A DNA stretch of 43,273 bases from Chara braunii (GCA_003427395.1 BFEA01000003.1:2883333-2926605); one strand, 5' to 3'; shown: positions 1-10,831, counted from the stretch's first letter. The notes: generated from the letters alone by a model not told the origin. Made by a program: numbers and translations.

Positions 1-712
1 CTCCTCCTCCTCCTCCTCCTCCTCCTCCTCCTCCTCCTCCTTCTTCTTCTTCTTCTTCTTCTTCTTCTTCTTCTTCTCCTCCTCCTCCTTCTTCTCCTTT
101 TCCTTCTACTCCTTATCTTCCTTCTTCCTCTTCCTCTTCTTCCTCTTCCTCCTCTCCCTCTTCTCCTCTTCCTCTTCCTCTTCCTCTTTCCCTTCTTCCA
201 CTTCCCCTTCTTCCCCTTCCCCCCCTTCTTCCCCTTCCCTCCCTTCTTCCCCTTCCCCCCCTTCTTCTTCTTCCTCCCCTTCTTCTTCTTCTTCCCCTTC
301 TTTCTTTCCCTTCTTTCTTCCCCTGCTTTCTTCCCCTGCTTTCTTCCCCTTCGTTCTTCCCCTTTTTGCCCCCGCTGCCACTGCTGCCGCCACAGCCGTT
401 GCTGCTGCTGCCGCTGCTGCCGCCGCTGCCGCCGCTGCCACTGGTGCTGCCGCTCCTGCTGCTCCTGCTGCCACCACTGCCGCTGCTGCTGCTGCTGTCA
501 CTGCCGCTGCCGCTGTTGCTGCTGCTGCCATGCTGCTTCTGCCTCCGCTGCTGCTGCTGCTGCCACTCCTGCTGCTGCCGCCGCTGTTGCTGCCCCTGCT
601 GCCACTGCCAGTGCTGCTGCAGCTCCCGTGGCTGCTGCAGCTGCGGCAGCGGTGGCGGCTACTGCTGCGGCAGCTGCGGCTGCTTTGGCGGTGGCTGTTG
701 CTGCTGCTATTC
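1..712. repeat. Pyrimidine and GCN triplet microsatellite block
   Basis: Positions 1-40 are (CTC)n, 41-75 are (TTC)n, followed by mixed CCTT/TTCCCC pyrimidine tract to about 365, then degenerate (GCT/GCC)n to about 712. Open frames through it on both strands give only poly-Leu/Pro, poly-Ala, poly-Ser/Arg or poly-Glu/Lys proteins of repeat composition, so no gene is called. A short related (GCT)n tract recurs at 929-963. Confidence 0.9.
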
Positions 713-1608
713 AATCTCATATATTTCTGTGTATCCCTTATTGCCTCGACTTATGTGCAATGTCTATTTTAAATTTTTACTTTTTTAATGCTCATGTTAG
801 TTACGGGGGATGATTCAAATGTTTTGAGGATAGGAAGGAGTAGGTCTCGCATCATATTTGTTTATTATTTTTTGGTTTACACAACGTCAAGCAAACAAAG
901 CAGCTTTGGAAGCAATGTTTGTGAATCGAGTAGCAGCAGCGCTGCTGCTGCTGCTGCCGCCGCCTTGATGCACGACCTCACACCCAGCACTGCTTTCTGA
1001 CCGAAGGGCTATGCAGGGGTCAGCAGGGCCTTAAGGAATGTGCCAACTCAGTGAAGTGCCAGGTTGGAACGGGAGTCTTTGTGTATCGGTTCCCTTAAAT
1101 GAGTCTGGGAGGTAACTTGAATTGACGAAATTACAAGGCAAAAGCAATCAATTAACAGCAAACGCGGTGATTATCAAAAACAACAGTGTGCAAGAGGAAC
1201 AGCTTTTGATTTTTATTTATTTATTTTTTTATTTTTTTTTTGCCAGAATGAAGTTTACATTATGAACAACACACGCTTCCTTCCGTTTGGCCGAAGGACC
1301 CCTGAACAGCATTGATTACTCCAGACCTCTGGAGGATTGACTGTCAGCTTGCCATGTTTCATTCTTTCCTCTCAGATCAAATCCCAGATCTGCCAGATCT
1401 ATCCCTATCAACAAGAAAGAACTATTCCACCAATCTTTTTCTTTTTTTTTCCGTTTTTCCTGGATTATCTTTCCAACATTACAGACAAAACCTCCTATTG
1501 ACCCTCTAACAGCGTAAGCCCTTCTTACAGAATTCTAGAACCCTAAACCCTTAAGCCGTTTCCAGCTAACTTAATCCCCTTTTTTTTAAAACAAACAACC
1601 TTTAAATC
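713..1608. other. No gene recognised
   Basis: Apart from the short GCT-rich tract at 929-963, a T-rich stretch at 1205-1240 and one telomere-like unit (CCCTAAACCC near 1543), I see no coding, RNA or element signature. The part next to 1609 may be the 3' untranslated region of the minus-strand LINE that ends there, but no tail or target-site duplication is obvious. Confidence 0.5.
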
Positions 1609-3652
1609 TTAAACCCCTTCTATTGACTGCCTTTCAACCCCCCTTCTCCATTTAAATACAAGGTTAGTTCCCTGCATGGTTGCAACTGCTCCTTGCCCCA
1701 GGACCTTGGTATTGAATTTCTTCCTAATTTCCTCCTCCTGCCCCGGATTTTGCAGAATTTGGGCCCTGACCCTCTTCCACTGCGCACGTAAGTCTTTTTC
1801 AAGTAATGTCAAGAATATCTCCCTCGCCTCCTGTATGTGCATTGTACTTCTGTCAATAGTAATTTGACATCTCTTCTTCCAAATAGTCCACAGGCTATAT
1901 TGGCGTATTCTCGAACAACAGCCACTGCCTCGGGATTTGGATCCCCAACAAAAGGGAAATTTAGTACCTAACCATGGGACCTTCGAGATCTGAACCCAGA
2001 TACACCTGGCCTCATCCCAAATGATGACTGCTCCCGTACATTCCAACAGACAATGCTGCATTGATTCTGACACGCCGCCCTGACACACTCTACACACTGC
2101 ATTCGCTGGGTCCCTCCTTGTCAGACTCCTTTTCTCATTTAACCATTCATTCACCGGCAGAGCCACATGGGCTATTAGCCACTGCATGCTTCTGACTTTT
2201 CCCAAGCGGACCACATTAATCGCCGGCCAAGGAAACTTAGACAGTTGTCCCGGTGGAATCCCCACCCTCTTTTCCCACTGCTTCAATAGTTGAGGCATAA
2301 GAGAAAAGGATCTTCTTCTCAACCTATATCCGATCCGAGTGGTGTAATGCAGAATATTAATTCTCCTTTCTGATCCTGCACTGCCACTTCTGATCTTCCA
2401 TGCCCATTCCCCAGGGTCGACTTCCAAATCTTCCACCGGCATAGTTCGACAGAAAACTGTGAATTCGTCTGTCTCAACTACTCTTACCTTACACAATTGA
2501 CTTTTGAGAATGGTTATAGGCGCTTTGGGGTTCTTCTCAAGTAAAGAGGTGGTGCTCCCTTGATGCATGATGGTATATTTGTCTGCCTGAAGCCATTCAA
2601 GCCTTGCAGGCTCCTGATCCCATATCCTGAAGACTTCTCCTGGAGCATTGTCATCTTCCCATGTAGCCCAGTCCCCCAGCCACCACTGTGATTCCTTTCT
2701 CAGAAGATCCCCCCACCTTTGTGGAATGGCTCTTAGGACTATTTCTAAATTTTCCTACAGCCTGTGACAACCCCTTAGTTGCCCCCTTAGCTCTTTAGCT
2801 GTTTTCCACCTATTTTCCGAGCCTTCCCACAGGTGTTTAACCTGCCAGACCCCATGCTCTAGCCACTTACCCCATTTCGTGTCTTTAATTAAGAGGGTGG
2901 GTGGTTTCCCCTGCGCATCCCTAATACTTGAGTTACAAAATAATTACTGTCTCAAAACTTCTTCTCTTGTGTGAGGCTCACTGACCCTTGCCGGGAAGAT
3001 TTCCTTCCAGAGTTTCATTAGTTGACCCCAATATGATGCCTTCCTTACTACCTCCTCATTACCACCCCTGTCATTAACTTCCCTAACCCCTTTCGCCCAT
3101 GTGCTACACATGACCCAGAACTGGCCCGACATATTCGGTGGGGTTCTATACTTAGCGAATTTCCTAATCTGATACTTAGCCAATTTCCTAATCTGATAGA
3201 GCGCTAGGGACGGCCAAGGCAAGTTATGCTGGGCGATCAACTTAGTCACCCATTCGGTCTGGAGTGCTTTAAGTTGGTGATCTGGGTCTAAAATCCCCAG
3301 TCCTCCCTGCTGCTTCGGTCTGGTAACATGCTTCCACGCCACCTTAGAAATGAAGTGTACAGACACTGCATTAGATGTCCATAAGTAGGCCGCTGCCCTT
3401 CTTCTCAGCAATGTTAACATAGTATTAGGCGGGGTCCAAATTGACCCTGCATACCAGATCATAGAAAAGATAAATGCATTTAATATGAGTGCCCTCCCGA
3501 ATATAGAAGTGTAGACATTCGACCAAGCCCCCAGCTTACCCAGGATCTTGGACGTTAGATCTGCGGCCTTGGAGTGATGTGTACCTGCTTCTGTAATCTT
3601 CACGCCTAGATATCTAATCGGGGCCTGTGGAGACGTCCGTTGTAGACCTTAG
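1609..3652 (-). pseudogene. LINE-A: ORF2 C-terminal half, RT end plus zinc-binding domain
   Basis: Remnant of a non-LTR retrotransposon polymerase. Reading 3603 down to 1609, one frame stays open except for TAA at 2946-2944 and TAG at 2757-2755. Just upstream the same frame gives RYLGVKI, the YLG(V) motif after the RT palm in plant LINEs, then an in-frame TAA near 3651, beyond which similarity fades. Later come GALILNAF-like and RPKQQGGLGILDP segments, typical of the region after RT in plant LINEs. The zinc-binding domain is visible as CRVC...SMQHCLLEC. The RT catalytic core and endonuclease are absent, as in the 5' truncation common for LINEs. Both frame-internal stops fit CAA/CAG decay. LINE-B at 11.4-13.9 kb is a diverged relative. 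Confidence 0.85.
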
Positions 3653-4383
3653 GAACAGCTTTTGAATTCGGTGATGCGGACAATTCTGTGATCCCCACAT
3701 GCTGAAAGGTGGAGGATGAAACACGTGTCTCACTGTGAGGCAATGGCTTTCCTCCTCATGCCGTAGAGATCCAAGTCATAGAACAAGTGTCTCAGATGGA
3801 TGCATGCTCTCTTGTTGTCTTCGTCGTGGAAATGGGGAAGTACACTGCTTTGCTTATATAGTGAGCTTTGCATTCACAAAATTCCAATGCGTGTGCGCGC
3901 ACCCATGACTCTGCTATGCCTGGCCACGACGTGATCGTAATCTAATCAAAGGAAAACAAGAGAATATGGAGGAAAGGCAGCTCCTGGAATCATTAATCAT
4001 TTGCAAGTGGGAAATCCTTCCCTTGGGAAGTAATCAATGTCGTCCACCTGGACCTTTCAACTATAATGGGAAGGAGAGTAGGGTGTGTTTATGATGTATT
4101 CCTTTTTTTTCGTTTTTCTTTTTTTGTTTTCTTTTTTTTAATGATATCATATTCCATTGACTTGCTGGTGGAATAGGAACAGGACTGATGCTCTCCAGAA
4201 TGGACATGGAGCCAGAACAGTAAGGTTCTGTTTTTTTTTTTAATCATTTGCAAGCGCGAACTGCACATATTATATTCAGTAAGGAACACAATCGGGTGCT
4301 GAATCCTTCTCAATTCACGCTCTTATTTTTGCCGACCTTCACAGCCGCAATCAAACTACCATCTTCCCCGGAATACAACACAC
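3653..4383. other. No gene recognised
   Basis: AT-moderate unique-looking sequence with homopolymer T tracts at 4106-4140 and 4232-4242. Short frames here lack family motifs. The left edge is where LINE-A similarity stops. Confidence 0.4.
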
Positions 4384-4465
4384 GGTCGTTATAGCTGTAT
4401 GCGAGGTACTTTTCAGTCTCTATAAAGGAATAATGACCGTACGTTCTATTCAGGGGAAAAGGTAG
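4384..4465. repeat. Diverged copy of foldback/MITE-like element (copy 2)
   Basis: Its right arm (4430-4465: ATAATGACCG, CGTTCTATTC, GGTAG in order) matches the right arm of the well-formed element at 7157-7267. The inner left part, GGTCGTTATAGCTGTAT, matches GGTCATTATAGTTGTAT there. The outer left arm has decayed, so the terminal inverted repeat no longer pairs fully. Confidence 0.65.
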
Positions 4466-6807
4466 TCATAAAGTCAAGGGAGCTGATTCATTTGATTATT
4501 CCACTGGTTTGTGCATTCTTCTTCTTGTTCTTCTTCTTCTTTGCATTGTTACGTTATGATTTCCATGGTTCGCAGGGAGGCACACTTTTTTCTGGCAAAT
4601 GACTTAATCAACGACTTCACAGTAAGTAGAGCATCATTTTCACCATTCTGAGAAGTGGGGAGAGGGAGGCTCTCCTTAAGACACTTTTGCTTTCTGGTGT
4701 CCCCTCAATCATGCAAAACACGGCGGGACGCCTTTTCCATATATGTGCTTGATGATTGATTTTCAAGAGTTTCTATGGAATCAACTGTCACGATTCGTCA
4801 AAAAAAGAAAAGATTTGAAAATTGAAATACGTATTTACTTATTGTAGTCTTAGTCTTACCCTATAAAGATCACTTTGATCATCAAGTTTTGATGAATTTA
4901 CCACTATTCATTATGTTGCAAGGAATATGAGTTAGAGCGATATACAGAAAACCAAGTTGCAAAATCACGCAGATGTCCAGATAGTCATGCACAAGCAGAG
5001 AGCACAAATGCACCGAGATTCCATCCAAATAAGAGCAATACAATGAACTCGTGAGCCAATCTTCAAGCCCTCAGGCCACACCAACGCAGTATCCAATGGC
5101 GCTCCTCTCTGTCTGGCGCCCAGCACCCAGCGCCCAGCCTACTCTACTTGCCTATCTACTACAGCCACATTCACGCAACAGGCTCACTTCGTCTCTGAAG
5201 GCCAACTTACATGATGTCAACACCAATGCCGACCTTCCTCATGCACCAGGTACGTATCTCGTCTCCCTTCATCACCCCCTGACACCCACTCTCTCTGCGC
5301 CTCCTCCCGAAGACCCCTCCTGTCGCCCTTCTCCTGGCCCGCGCCCTGCAGCCCGGTTATGGCCGCTAGCGCCCCGCGGCCCCTGCAGCGCCCTCACCTC
5401 GCAAAGCCCGTGTGTGCCCTGGCCAAAGCTCGCGCGTGCAGCCACCCGCTTGCTAGCGCAGCAGCGTGTCCGCAATGTATGCATTGGCCAGGATGCCGAG
5501 CTCTGGCTACCCTCCTTCCTATATGGAAGTGGCAGCCCCTGCTGGCCTTGCATGGGCCTGGTCGTGGAGGCTTCCAGTAGCTTCCGGTCGGGCCCCAGTG
5601 CCTAGGCCAACTTGACAGTTGCGGGCCTGGGACTTTACAGTTGGGCACACTCAGAACATTCCAGGCTTCGGATGTTTGCTACACATGCACTGGACCACGG
5701 GGTAGATTCGGCGACAATGTTGCTTTCTTCTTTACCCATGGCCTCCCCGTGACGTATCTGCGCCTGAATGTGTGTACCCTGGGCTCAACCACCCGGGCCC
5801 AGGGTAGGCCTCAGGTCGCTCGTCAACCAACTGTTGCACAGCAACTGCCCCGAATTGGAAAATGCTGAGACAGGGGCCTCCCGTGAATATTCAGGCCCGC
5901 CTTCACTTAGGGCGGGCACGAGGCTTGCTGGGGGCTGCGGCCAGACCATATGCATGTTGTCTAAGGGCCCCCTGAGGAGACATTCCTCACAATGTTTATT
6001 ATTTCAGTATAAAAAAATTAAAATACTATTGACAAGTATTGCAGACATTATACCGGAATGACAACTCATGCCTTAGTGACATTAGCATTGCCCTGGATGT
6101 ATTTGACCAGAATTAGGACCACATTCCTTCAGAAAATTCATAGGTTGAGTATCCCTTCCATGAATCCGTTACGTCGATGACAACTCAGAAGGAGAAGCAT
6201 AGCACACTCTAGTTTGGCCTTCATCTACAGCCACACTCCGCCGGTGTCGTCCATGGATGGTTACAACTTACAACTTCATCAATTCTTTTTCAATTTTTTG
6301 TGAAGGTTGTGTACATGGAGGCATCGGGTAGGACCATAGGCTATTCCCTGTCTAGTTCTGCTCTAGAAGAAATATCGGGTTTCCTAAGGTCTCATATAAA
6401 GATAGACAGCCTGTGGACCAGCACACCGCATGATGTGGCGGGTGGGGGGCCCATGCACCAACGGTGGAGAGATGAACCCTGAAACCTCAGGAGGTCTATG
6501 CATGCCGTTATAGTGACCGAAATAAGTGAGGCATTAGAATGAAAGCGTCACTGACCTTGTGGCTGGGTTAACACCGCAAACCTTGGCCTTGAGGACTGGT
6601 TCGCTTGTAGAGCCGAGCTTCCGGCACAAGAAAATTTGGGCTTGCTGTATATGAATCCAACGAGCCTGTTCTGTTAATGATGTGGGCAGAGGTGAGGCTG
6701 ACTTATGTTTTCGCCTTTAGCCTTGGAGATGAATGATTCCGTTGAACGCACAGTGAGGGTGTTGAGAAGTAACCACAATTGAGTCTTAGAGAAAAGGGGG
6801 ACGAGAA
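4466..6807. other. No recognised gene; one GC-richer open frame and a hairpin
   Basis: The only long open frame (5051-5605, plus, 184 codons) is Pro/Ser/Ala rich, has no motif I recognise and opens no clear gene context. I do not call it a gene. A perfect 9-bp inverted repeat, ACCCTGGGC/GCCCAGGGT with a 12-nt loop, lies at 5776-5805. The rest shows no RNA gene or element ends. Confidence 0.4.
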
Positions 6808-6953
6808 CATACCCTTTTTTCCTTTTTTCTTTTTTTGAAAACCAGGCTGGATGATAGGGAGGGTGATATAAGCAGTCCTGCCTAGCAGCCTTTCTGGTTG
6901 CTCCAATCTATTGGTAGGGAGCTACACCTGCTGGAAAACAGGTCCAGCATCCC
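6808..6953 (-). mobile_element. Short retroelement with the shared 3' tail module (copy 4)
   Basis: Read on the minus strand, 6953-6901 gives GGGATGCTGGACC, TTTTCCAGCAGGTG and CTCCCTACCAATAGATTGG, the same module seen at 10150 and 10715. A T-rich tract on the plus strand at 6810-6836 would be its degenerate A tail, but about 65 nt of other sequence lies between module and tail, so this copy is rearranged. Confidence 0.6.
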
Positions 6954-7156
6954 TATGGCCACTATTATATTTTGTCAGAACAGATTTCTGCCAGCATCGA
7001 CTGCCCTGAGAAACCCAGGGGTTGACTACGCAGGCCTAGGAGGACACTGGACACCTTTTCTAGCACAGAGGTTCAATATAAGGATGTGTAGAGCATGGCT
7101 CTCAGCACAAGGGGTCGTGTGGAGCTGGCAAAAGGAACGGCAGTGCTTCTTGCGGT

Positions 7157-7267
7157 CTACCGTCTTCACACGAATAGAACGCCCGGTCATTATAGTTGTA
7201 TTTGGCACAACTTCCGCTCCAGATGCGGTGATAATGACCGGGCGTTCTATTCGGGTGAAGACGGTAG
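7157..7267. mobile_element. Foldback/MITE-like element with 37-bp terminal inverted repeats
   Basis: Arms at 7157-7193 and 7231-7267 pair over 37 bp with one mismatch (A/C). They begin CTACCGTCTTCAC and end GCCCGGTCATTAT, around a 37-nt non-coding centre. At 111 bp, without an ORF and with near-perfect arms, it fits a miniature inverted-repeat element. The flanks are T on both sides, so a target duplication cannot be set. A second decayed copy lies at 4384-4465. Confidence 0.8.
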
Positions 7268-7271
7268 TAAG

Positions 7272-7305
7272 CGGGGCGCAGTGCTACCGGGAGCGCTGCG
7301 CCCCG
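7272..7305. repeat. GC-rich hairpin beside the MITE-like element
   Basis: CGGGGCGCAG at 7272-7281 pairs perfectly with CTGCGCCCCG at 7296-7305 around a 14-nt loop. It sits 4 bp beyond the right arm of the foldback element. It has no T-run after it, and this is not a bacterial context. Confidence 0.6.
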
Positions 7306-8696
7306 TCGGGTTGGCACTCTCACATGGGCAGTCCTGTGGCGCCCTACGGGTTGGAAACACGTGAGCGAGAAGTGGCGGCTGGGCATGACGCAGGCAGTCT
7401 CGGCATGGCGGCGCCTTCAGGGAGAGTTGGAAGATATCGGCGATGGGGTGGGACGGCTGTGAAGGAGGAGGAGAGGGTGAGGTGGGGAAGGATGGTTGGG
7501 TTAGGGCGATCTACAGTGGTCTTGGTTGGGAGAGATCGTCAAGGGAAGAGGCAGGGCTGGGTGGCCATGGCTACAGACAGGGCGAGTTTATACGTTGCTT
7601 CGGAGCAGTAGTTGGGTGAGTTGCCATGGAGCTGAACTGGTTTGTCTTTGTTCTTCTCCTTCTCTGACCTTGGGCTATTCTCCTCTCCCTTCCGTTATTT
7701 CGTTCGCGGTTATGGATCGTGGTTCACCGTTTCCTCCTCTGGACTACAAGTAAGGAATCATCGTAGTGATGAAATCGAGATCGGACAGCGGGAGGGCAGG
7801 AGGATGGAGTGTGACTCGGGGTTGCCTGCCTTTTGAAAGCACTCTGGTGCCATCTCCAGCTTTGTGGTTCATCCAGCGGTGTTACAGGTTAGCACGTTGG
7901 GTGAAGGGGAACTTGCCTTTGAGAGGAGGTGGGTCTCTTTGAGAAGTTCGGCCTTCTTATGACCTTTGCTCCTTGGTCTGCGTAGTGTTGTAGGTGGCTG
8001 GTATGACGTGGGCGGAAAGGAGGAGAGCGTTCTTACGTGGAGCGGGAGGAGGATTGGAGGCGATATCGAGTGTGTTGAGTTCGGTTTTTTGTATACATCT
8101 CTGTTACCTGCGGCACTCTCGCTGGTAGTTTCAACGGAATCTATCATGTAATCCAATTTTCAAAGCTGATTCTCAGGGTTCATGACCATGATGGTTTTCT
8201 GGTGATTCTGCAAAGACTGTCGAAGGAGTGGCGGAGATGATAATTCAAATTCGAGTTCCTTGTTCTATTGAAATTTCTAATTCGTAATTCCTAATTCTAG
8301 GTTTCTGAAATATGAAAATCATATAGTACTAATAACTTCGATTTTGTTTTTCTTACGGTTCTCATGCATAGATTGTTGAATCAGTTTGGCTTTTTCGTAA
8401 TTGATTTCGTTAAATGCTCTTAAACTGTGGTTTGGGAAGCTATCTCGGAAATCCTTTTTGGATATCTAGATCTAATTCGTAATTTTGCACTTCCTACTTT
8501 TTTACATCATATGTCAAAATTTATTCTAGTTCGTAAGTGATTTTCCTTTTAAACCTCAATTAGTATGTCTCTTAGGTATACATGTCTAATCGTAATCGTA
8601 TATATCTAGTTTTACTTTTGCAATTGAATTCCTACGGTTTTTGTGTCGAGATATGTTGATTTTCAACATTTTACCTATTTCTTTTCGTTAGAGTTT
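7306..8696. other. No gene recognised
   Basis: G-rich sequence to about 8160, then AT-rich sequence (8200-8700) with repeated AATTCGTAATTCCTAATTC-like words. Open frames of up to 95 codons on both strands lack family motifs and overlap each other, so none is called. Confidence 0.4.
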
Positions 8697-9187
8697 CGTC
8701 AGAATTTTGAACAGGGGCCCATGGGGTGGTCGAGCGGAGCATCTTGTAGGGTCTTGGGGGATTTGTTTTGAAGTAGGGGGCAAAGGGCATCAAATGATTC
8801 TTCGCAAGGACTGAGAGGGGATGGAATAGGGCTTTTTAACGGGTACCGGCTAGGGGGAGCTCTTATCAGATGCGATTGGCGTTGGGTAGTTTAGGCTGCC
8901 CAATGGGTACCGGCTGATGAGGGTGATCTCCGACACGATTGGCGTTGGGTAGTGTTGTTTCACCCCCTTGAGGACGGAGACTGAAATTCTTGTGGCGGCA
9001 AGGAATTTCAGGGTGATGATGGTGCCCGTCCCCTGCTGAGAGGAGGTTCTCTGGACTCTTTACGAGGATGGAGTTTGGGGGGACGAATGAGGTTCTTCCT
9101 TTCGATGACAGACGCAAGATTGTTCTGGTTGTCTGTTTCTGAGGTTGCTTGTTTTCCTAAACTTGTCCTATTCTTTCATCCGAATTT
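8697..9187. repeat. Tandem duplication, unit 1 (491 bp)
   Basis: Starts CGTCAGAATTTTGAACA and contains in order CATCTTGTAGGG, TTTTGAAGTAGGGGG, ACCGGCTAGGGGGAGCTCTT, ATTGGCGTTGGGTAG and TTTACGAGGATGGAGTT. The same words recur in order in the next unit. Inside the unit a block of about 70 bp (GGGTACCGGCT...GATTGGCGTTGGGTAG) is itself doubled. Confidence 0.85.
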
Positions 9188-9760
9188 CGTCAGAGTCTTA
9201 ACAAGGGTCCCATAGGCTAGTCAAGTGAAACATCTTGTAGGGTTTTGGGGGATCTGTTTTGAAGTAGGGGGAAGGGGCATGGAATGATTCTTTGCAAGGA
9301 CCGAGAGGGGAATGGAATAGGGTTGCTTGTACCGGCTAGGGGGAGCTCTTATCAGATGTGATTGGCGTTGCCACGTTGGGTAGTTTAGATTGTCCGATGG
9401 GTACCGGCTGATGAGGGCGAGCTCTGGCGCGATTGGCATTGGGTAGCGCTAGTTCACCCTTTTGAGAATGGAGACTGAAGTTCTTATGAGGGTAAGGAAC
9501 TTCAGGTGATGATGGTGCTCACCCCTGCTGAGAAGTGGTCCTCTGGAATTCTTTACGAGGATGGAGTTAGGAAGGACGGAGGAGACTGGGATGGAGGGAG
9601 TTGGGGTGGATGCGATTGGCGCCCAGTATTTTGGCAGGTACCGGTCACTTGCTACTAACTCCACCTGGACCAACTTGAGGTTTTCCCTTTCGATGATGGA
9701 GGCAAAATCCTTTGTGTTGATTGTTCCAAGGGTTGCATGTTTTTCCATATTTTCCAAATT
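9188..9760. repeat. Tandem duplication, unit 2 (diverged)
   Basis: Begins CGTCAGAGTCTTAACAAGG, 491 bp after unit 1, and follows it with many substitutions and small indels. A further GATGCGATTGGCG/GGTACCGG block occurs at 9609-9645. The segment with TTTCGATGATGGAGGCAAAATC at 9685 parallels 9098-9120 of unit 1. Minus-strand frames in the two units (9117-8866; 9820-9449) share PPNSILVK/LPNSILVK, so an old coding origin is possible but unproven. Confidence 0.75.
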
Positions 9761-10149
9761 TTGGCCTATCATCCAAGGGTGTCCCTGCTCAGTTAATCCC
9801 CTGGTTTTCGGGGCAATCAATGCTGGCAGGGGGAGGTCTTCTTATTTTTTTCTCAAAAAAGAGGTGAGTGGAATAAGTAGATGGTTGGATATCAAGCGTC
9901 CTACTAGTGAGGGGGCTAGCTCGTAGGATGGAAATAGGGTACAGTAGCAACGGAGATGGTGGCTCTGCTGTAGTAAGTCTTGTCAGAGTGAGGTAAAGAG
10001 GATTGATGGGGGGTTCTGAGTTGATTTTTGAACTTTTCTTTTTTCTGAAGATTGTCGTAGTTACTTTCTAAGTAGCTCAATGTTTTTTTAGCCACAGCCG
10101 GGTAATGGCCCCTGTATCTTAAACTTTCAAAATTTGTAAATTTTCATAT
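9761..10149. other. No gene recognised
   Basis: Sequence between the tandem duplication and the first poly(A)-tailed element; no motif, RNA or repeat that I can support. Confidence 0.4.
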
Positions 10150-10236
10150 GGGACGCTGGGCCCAGTTCCCAGCACGTGTTGTTCCCCACGAATAGATTGG
10201 AGCCTTGTTTAAAAAAAAAAAAAAAAAAAAAAAAAA
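10150..10236 (+). mobile_element. Poly(A)-tailed short retroelement, tail module copy 1
   Basis: The module runs GGGACGCTGGGCCCAG, TTCCCAGCACGTGTTG, TTCCCCACGAATAGATTGG, AGCCTTGTTT and is followed directly by 26 A (10211-10236). The same module ends in poly(A) at 10715-10827, appears without tail at 10639-10665, and is reversed at 6901-6953. A shared 3' end plus an A tail marks short elements moved by a non-LTR machinery. I cannot define the 5' end. Confidence 0.7.
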
Positions 10237-10457
10237 GTGTGAGTGCCCCGGTCTTAGAATGGGAAAAAATCCATCATGGCCAGTGGTGGTGATCCAAGAT
10301 TGCCATCACGAAGAGCTTGATTGTTCGCCAAATGCCGAAATATTGATTGTTTGCAGTTGTTTGTGTTCTTCAGTTTGTTGTGTTTTTTGTTTGTGATGAA
10401 CGTGTGTTGTTCGTGAATAAATAGAGACGTATTGAAAAAAAAAAAAAAAAAAAAAAA
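10237..10457 (+). pseudogene. mRNA-like retrocopy 3' end with AATAAA and poly(A)
   Basis: AATAAA at 10415-10420 lies 14 nt before a 23-nt A tract (10435-10457), the usual spacing of a polyadenylation signal and tail. The T/G-rich sequence before it resembles a plant 3' UTR, and no long frame is present. It most likely records reverse transcription of a polyadenylated RNA. It could also be the body of another short retroelement. Confidence 0.45.
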
Positions 10458-10638
10458 GGCTCTCAACACAAGGCTTTTTGCAAAAGAAATCCAAAAGGTA
10501 GTTGAGGCTGGCTCAGAGGTTCGCTCAGAGATAGGAGACCCTGGAAAGGTAGGAAGGATCCACCGGTGGCCCCCGGTGACTCTCTCCGATACCCTGCCAG
10601 GATAGGGGTTAGGACTGCACTAGGGTGAAGGCTACCAT

Positions 10639-10665
10639 GGGACACTGGACCCAGTTTCCAGCATG
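10639..10665 (+). repeat. Tail module copy 2, partial
   Basis: GGGACACTGGACCCAG followed by TTTCCAGCATG repeats the first half of the module at 10715. It then ends without the CTCCCCACCAATAGA part or a tail, so it is a truncated copy. Confidence 0.6.
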
Positions 10666-10714
10666 ATGATCTGTTTTGAACGCCTCATGTTAAAGGTTTC
10701 AAAGTCGTATTTAT

Positions 10715-10771
10715 GGGACACTGGACCCGGTTTCCAGCAGGTGACGCTCCCCACCAATAGATAAAGCCCTG

Positions 10772-10827
<56 letters not shown>
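10715..10827 (+). mobile_element. Poly(A)-tailed short retroelement, tail module copy 3
   Basis: Full module GGGACACTGGACCCGG, TTTCCAGCAGGTGACG, CTCCCCACCAATAGATAAAG, CCCTGGGTT, then 52 A (10776-10827). The longest tail in the window suggests a rather recent insertion compared with copies 1 and 4. Confidence 0.7.

Positions 10828-10831
<4 letters not shown>

Noticed and set aside
106-788. Several long open frames giving poly-Ala, poly-Leu/Pro or poly-Glu proteins
   Set aside because: They lie wholly in triplet microsatellite; composition follows the repeat and all frames are open.
1540-1556. Telomere-like unit CCCTAAACCC
   Set aside because: A single unit, not an array; no telomere or interstitial repeat.
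5051-5605. 184-codon plus-strand frame
   Set aside because: No motif, Pro/Ser-rich, with overlapping frames open on the other strand; not enough to call a gene.
6898-7611. 237-codon plus-strand frame
   Set aside because: Runs through a short-retroelement module and the foldback element and has no ATG at its start; composite by chance.
8697-9760. CRISPR-like array
   Set aside because: Only two large diverged units and no short repeat/spacer pattern; the sequence is eukaryotic.
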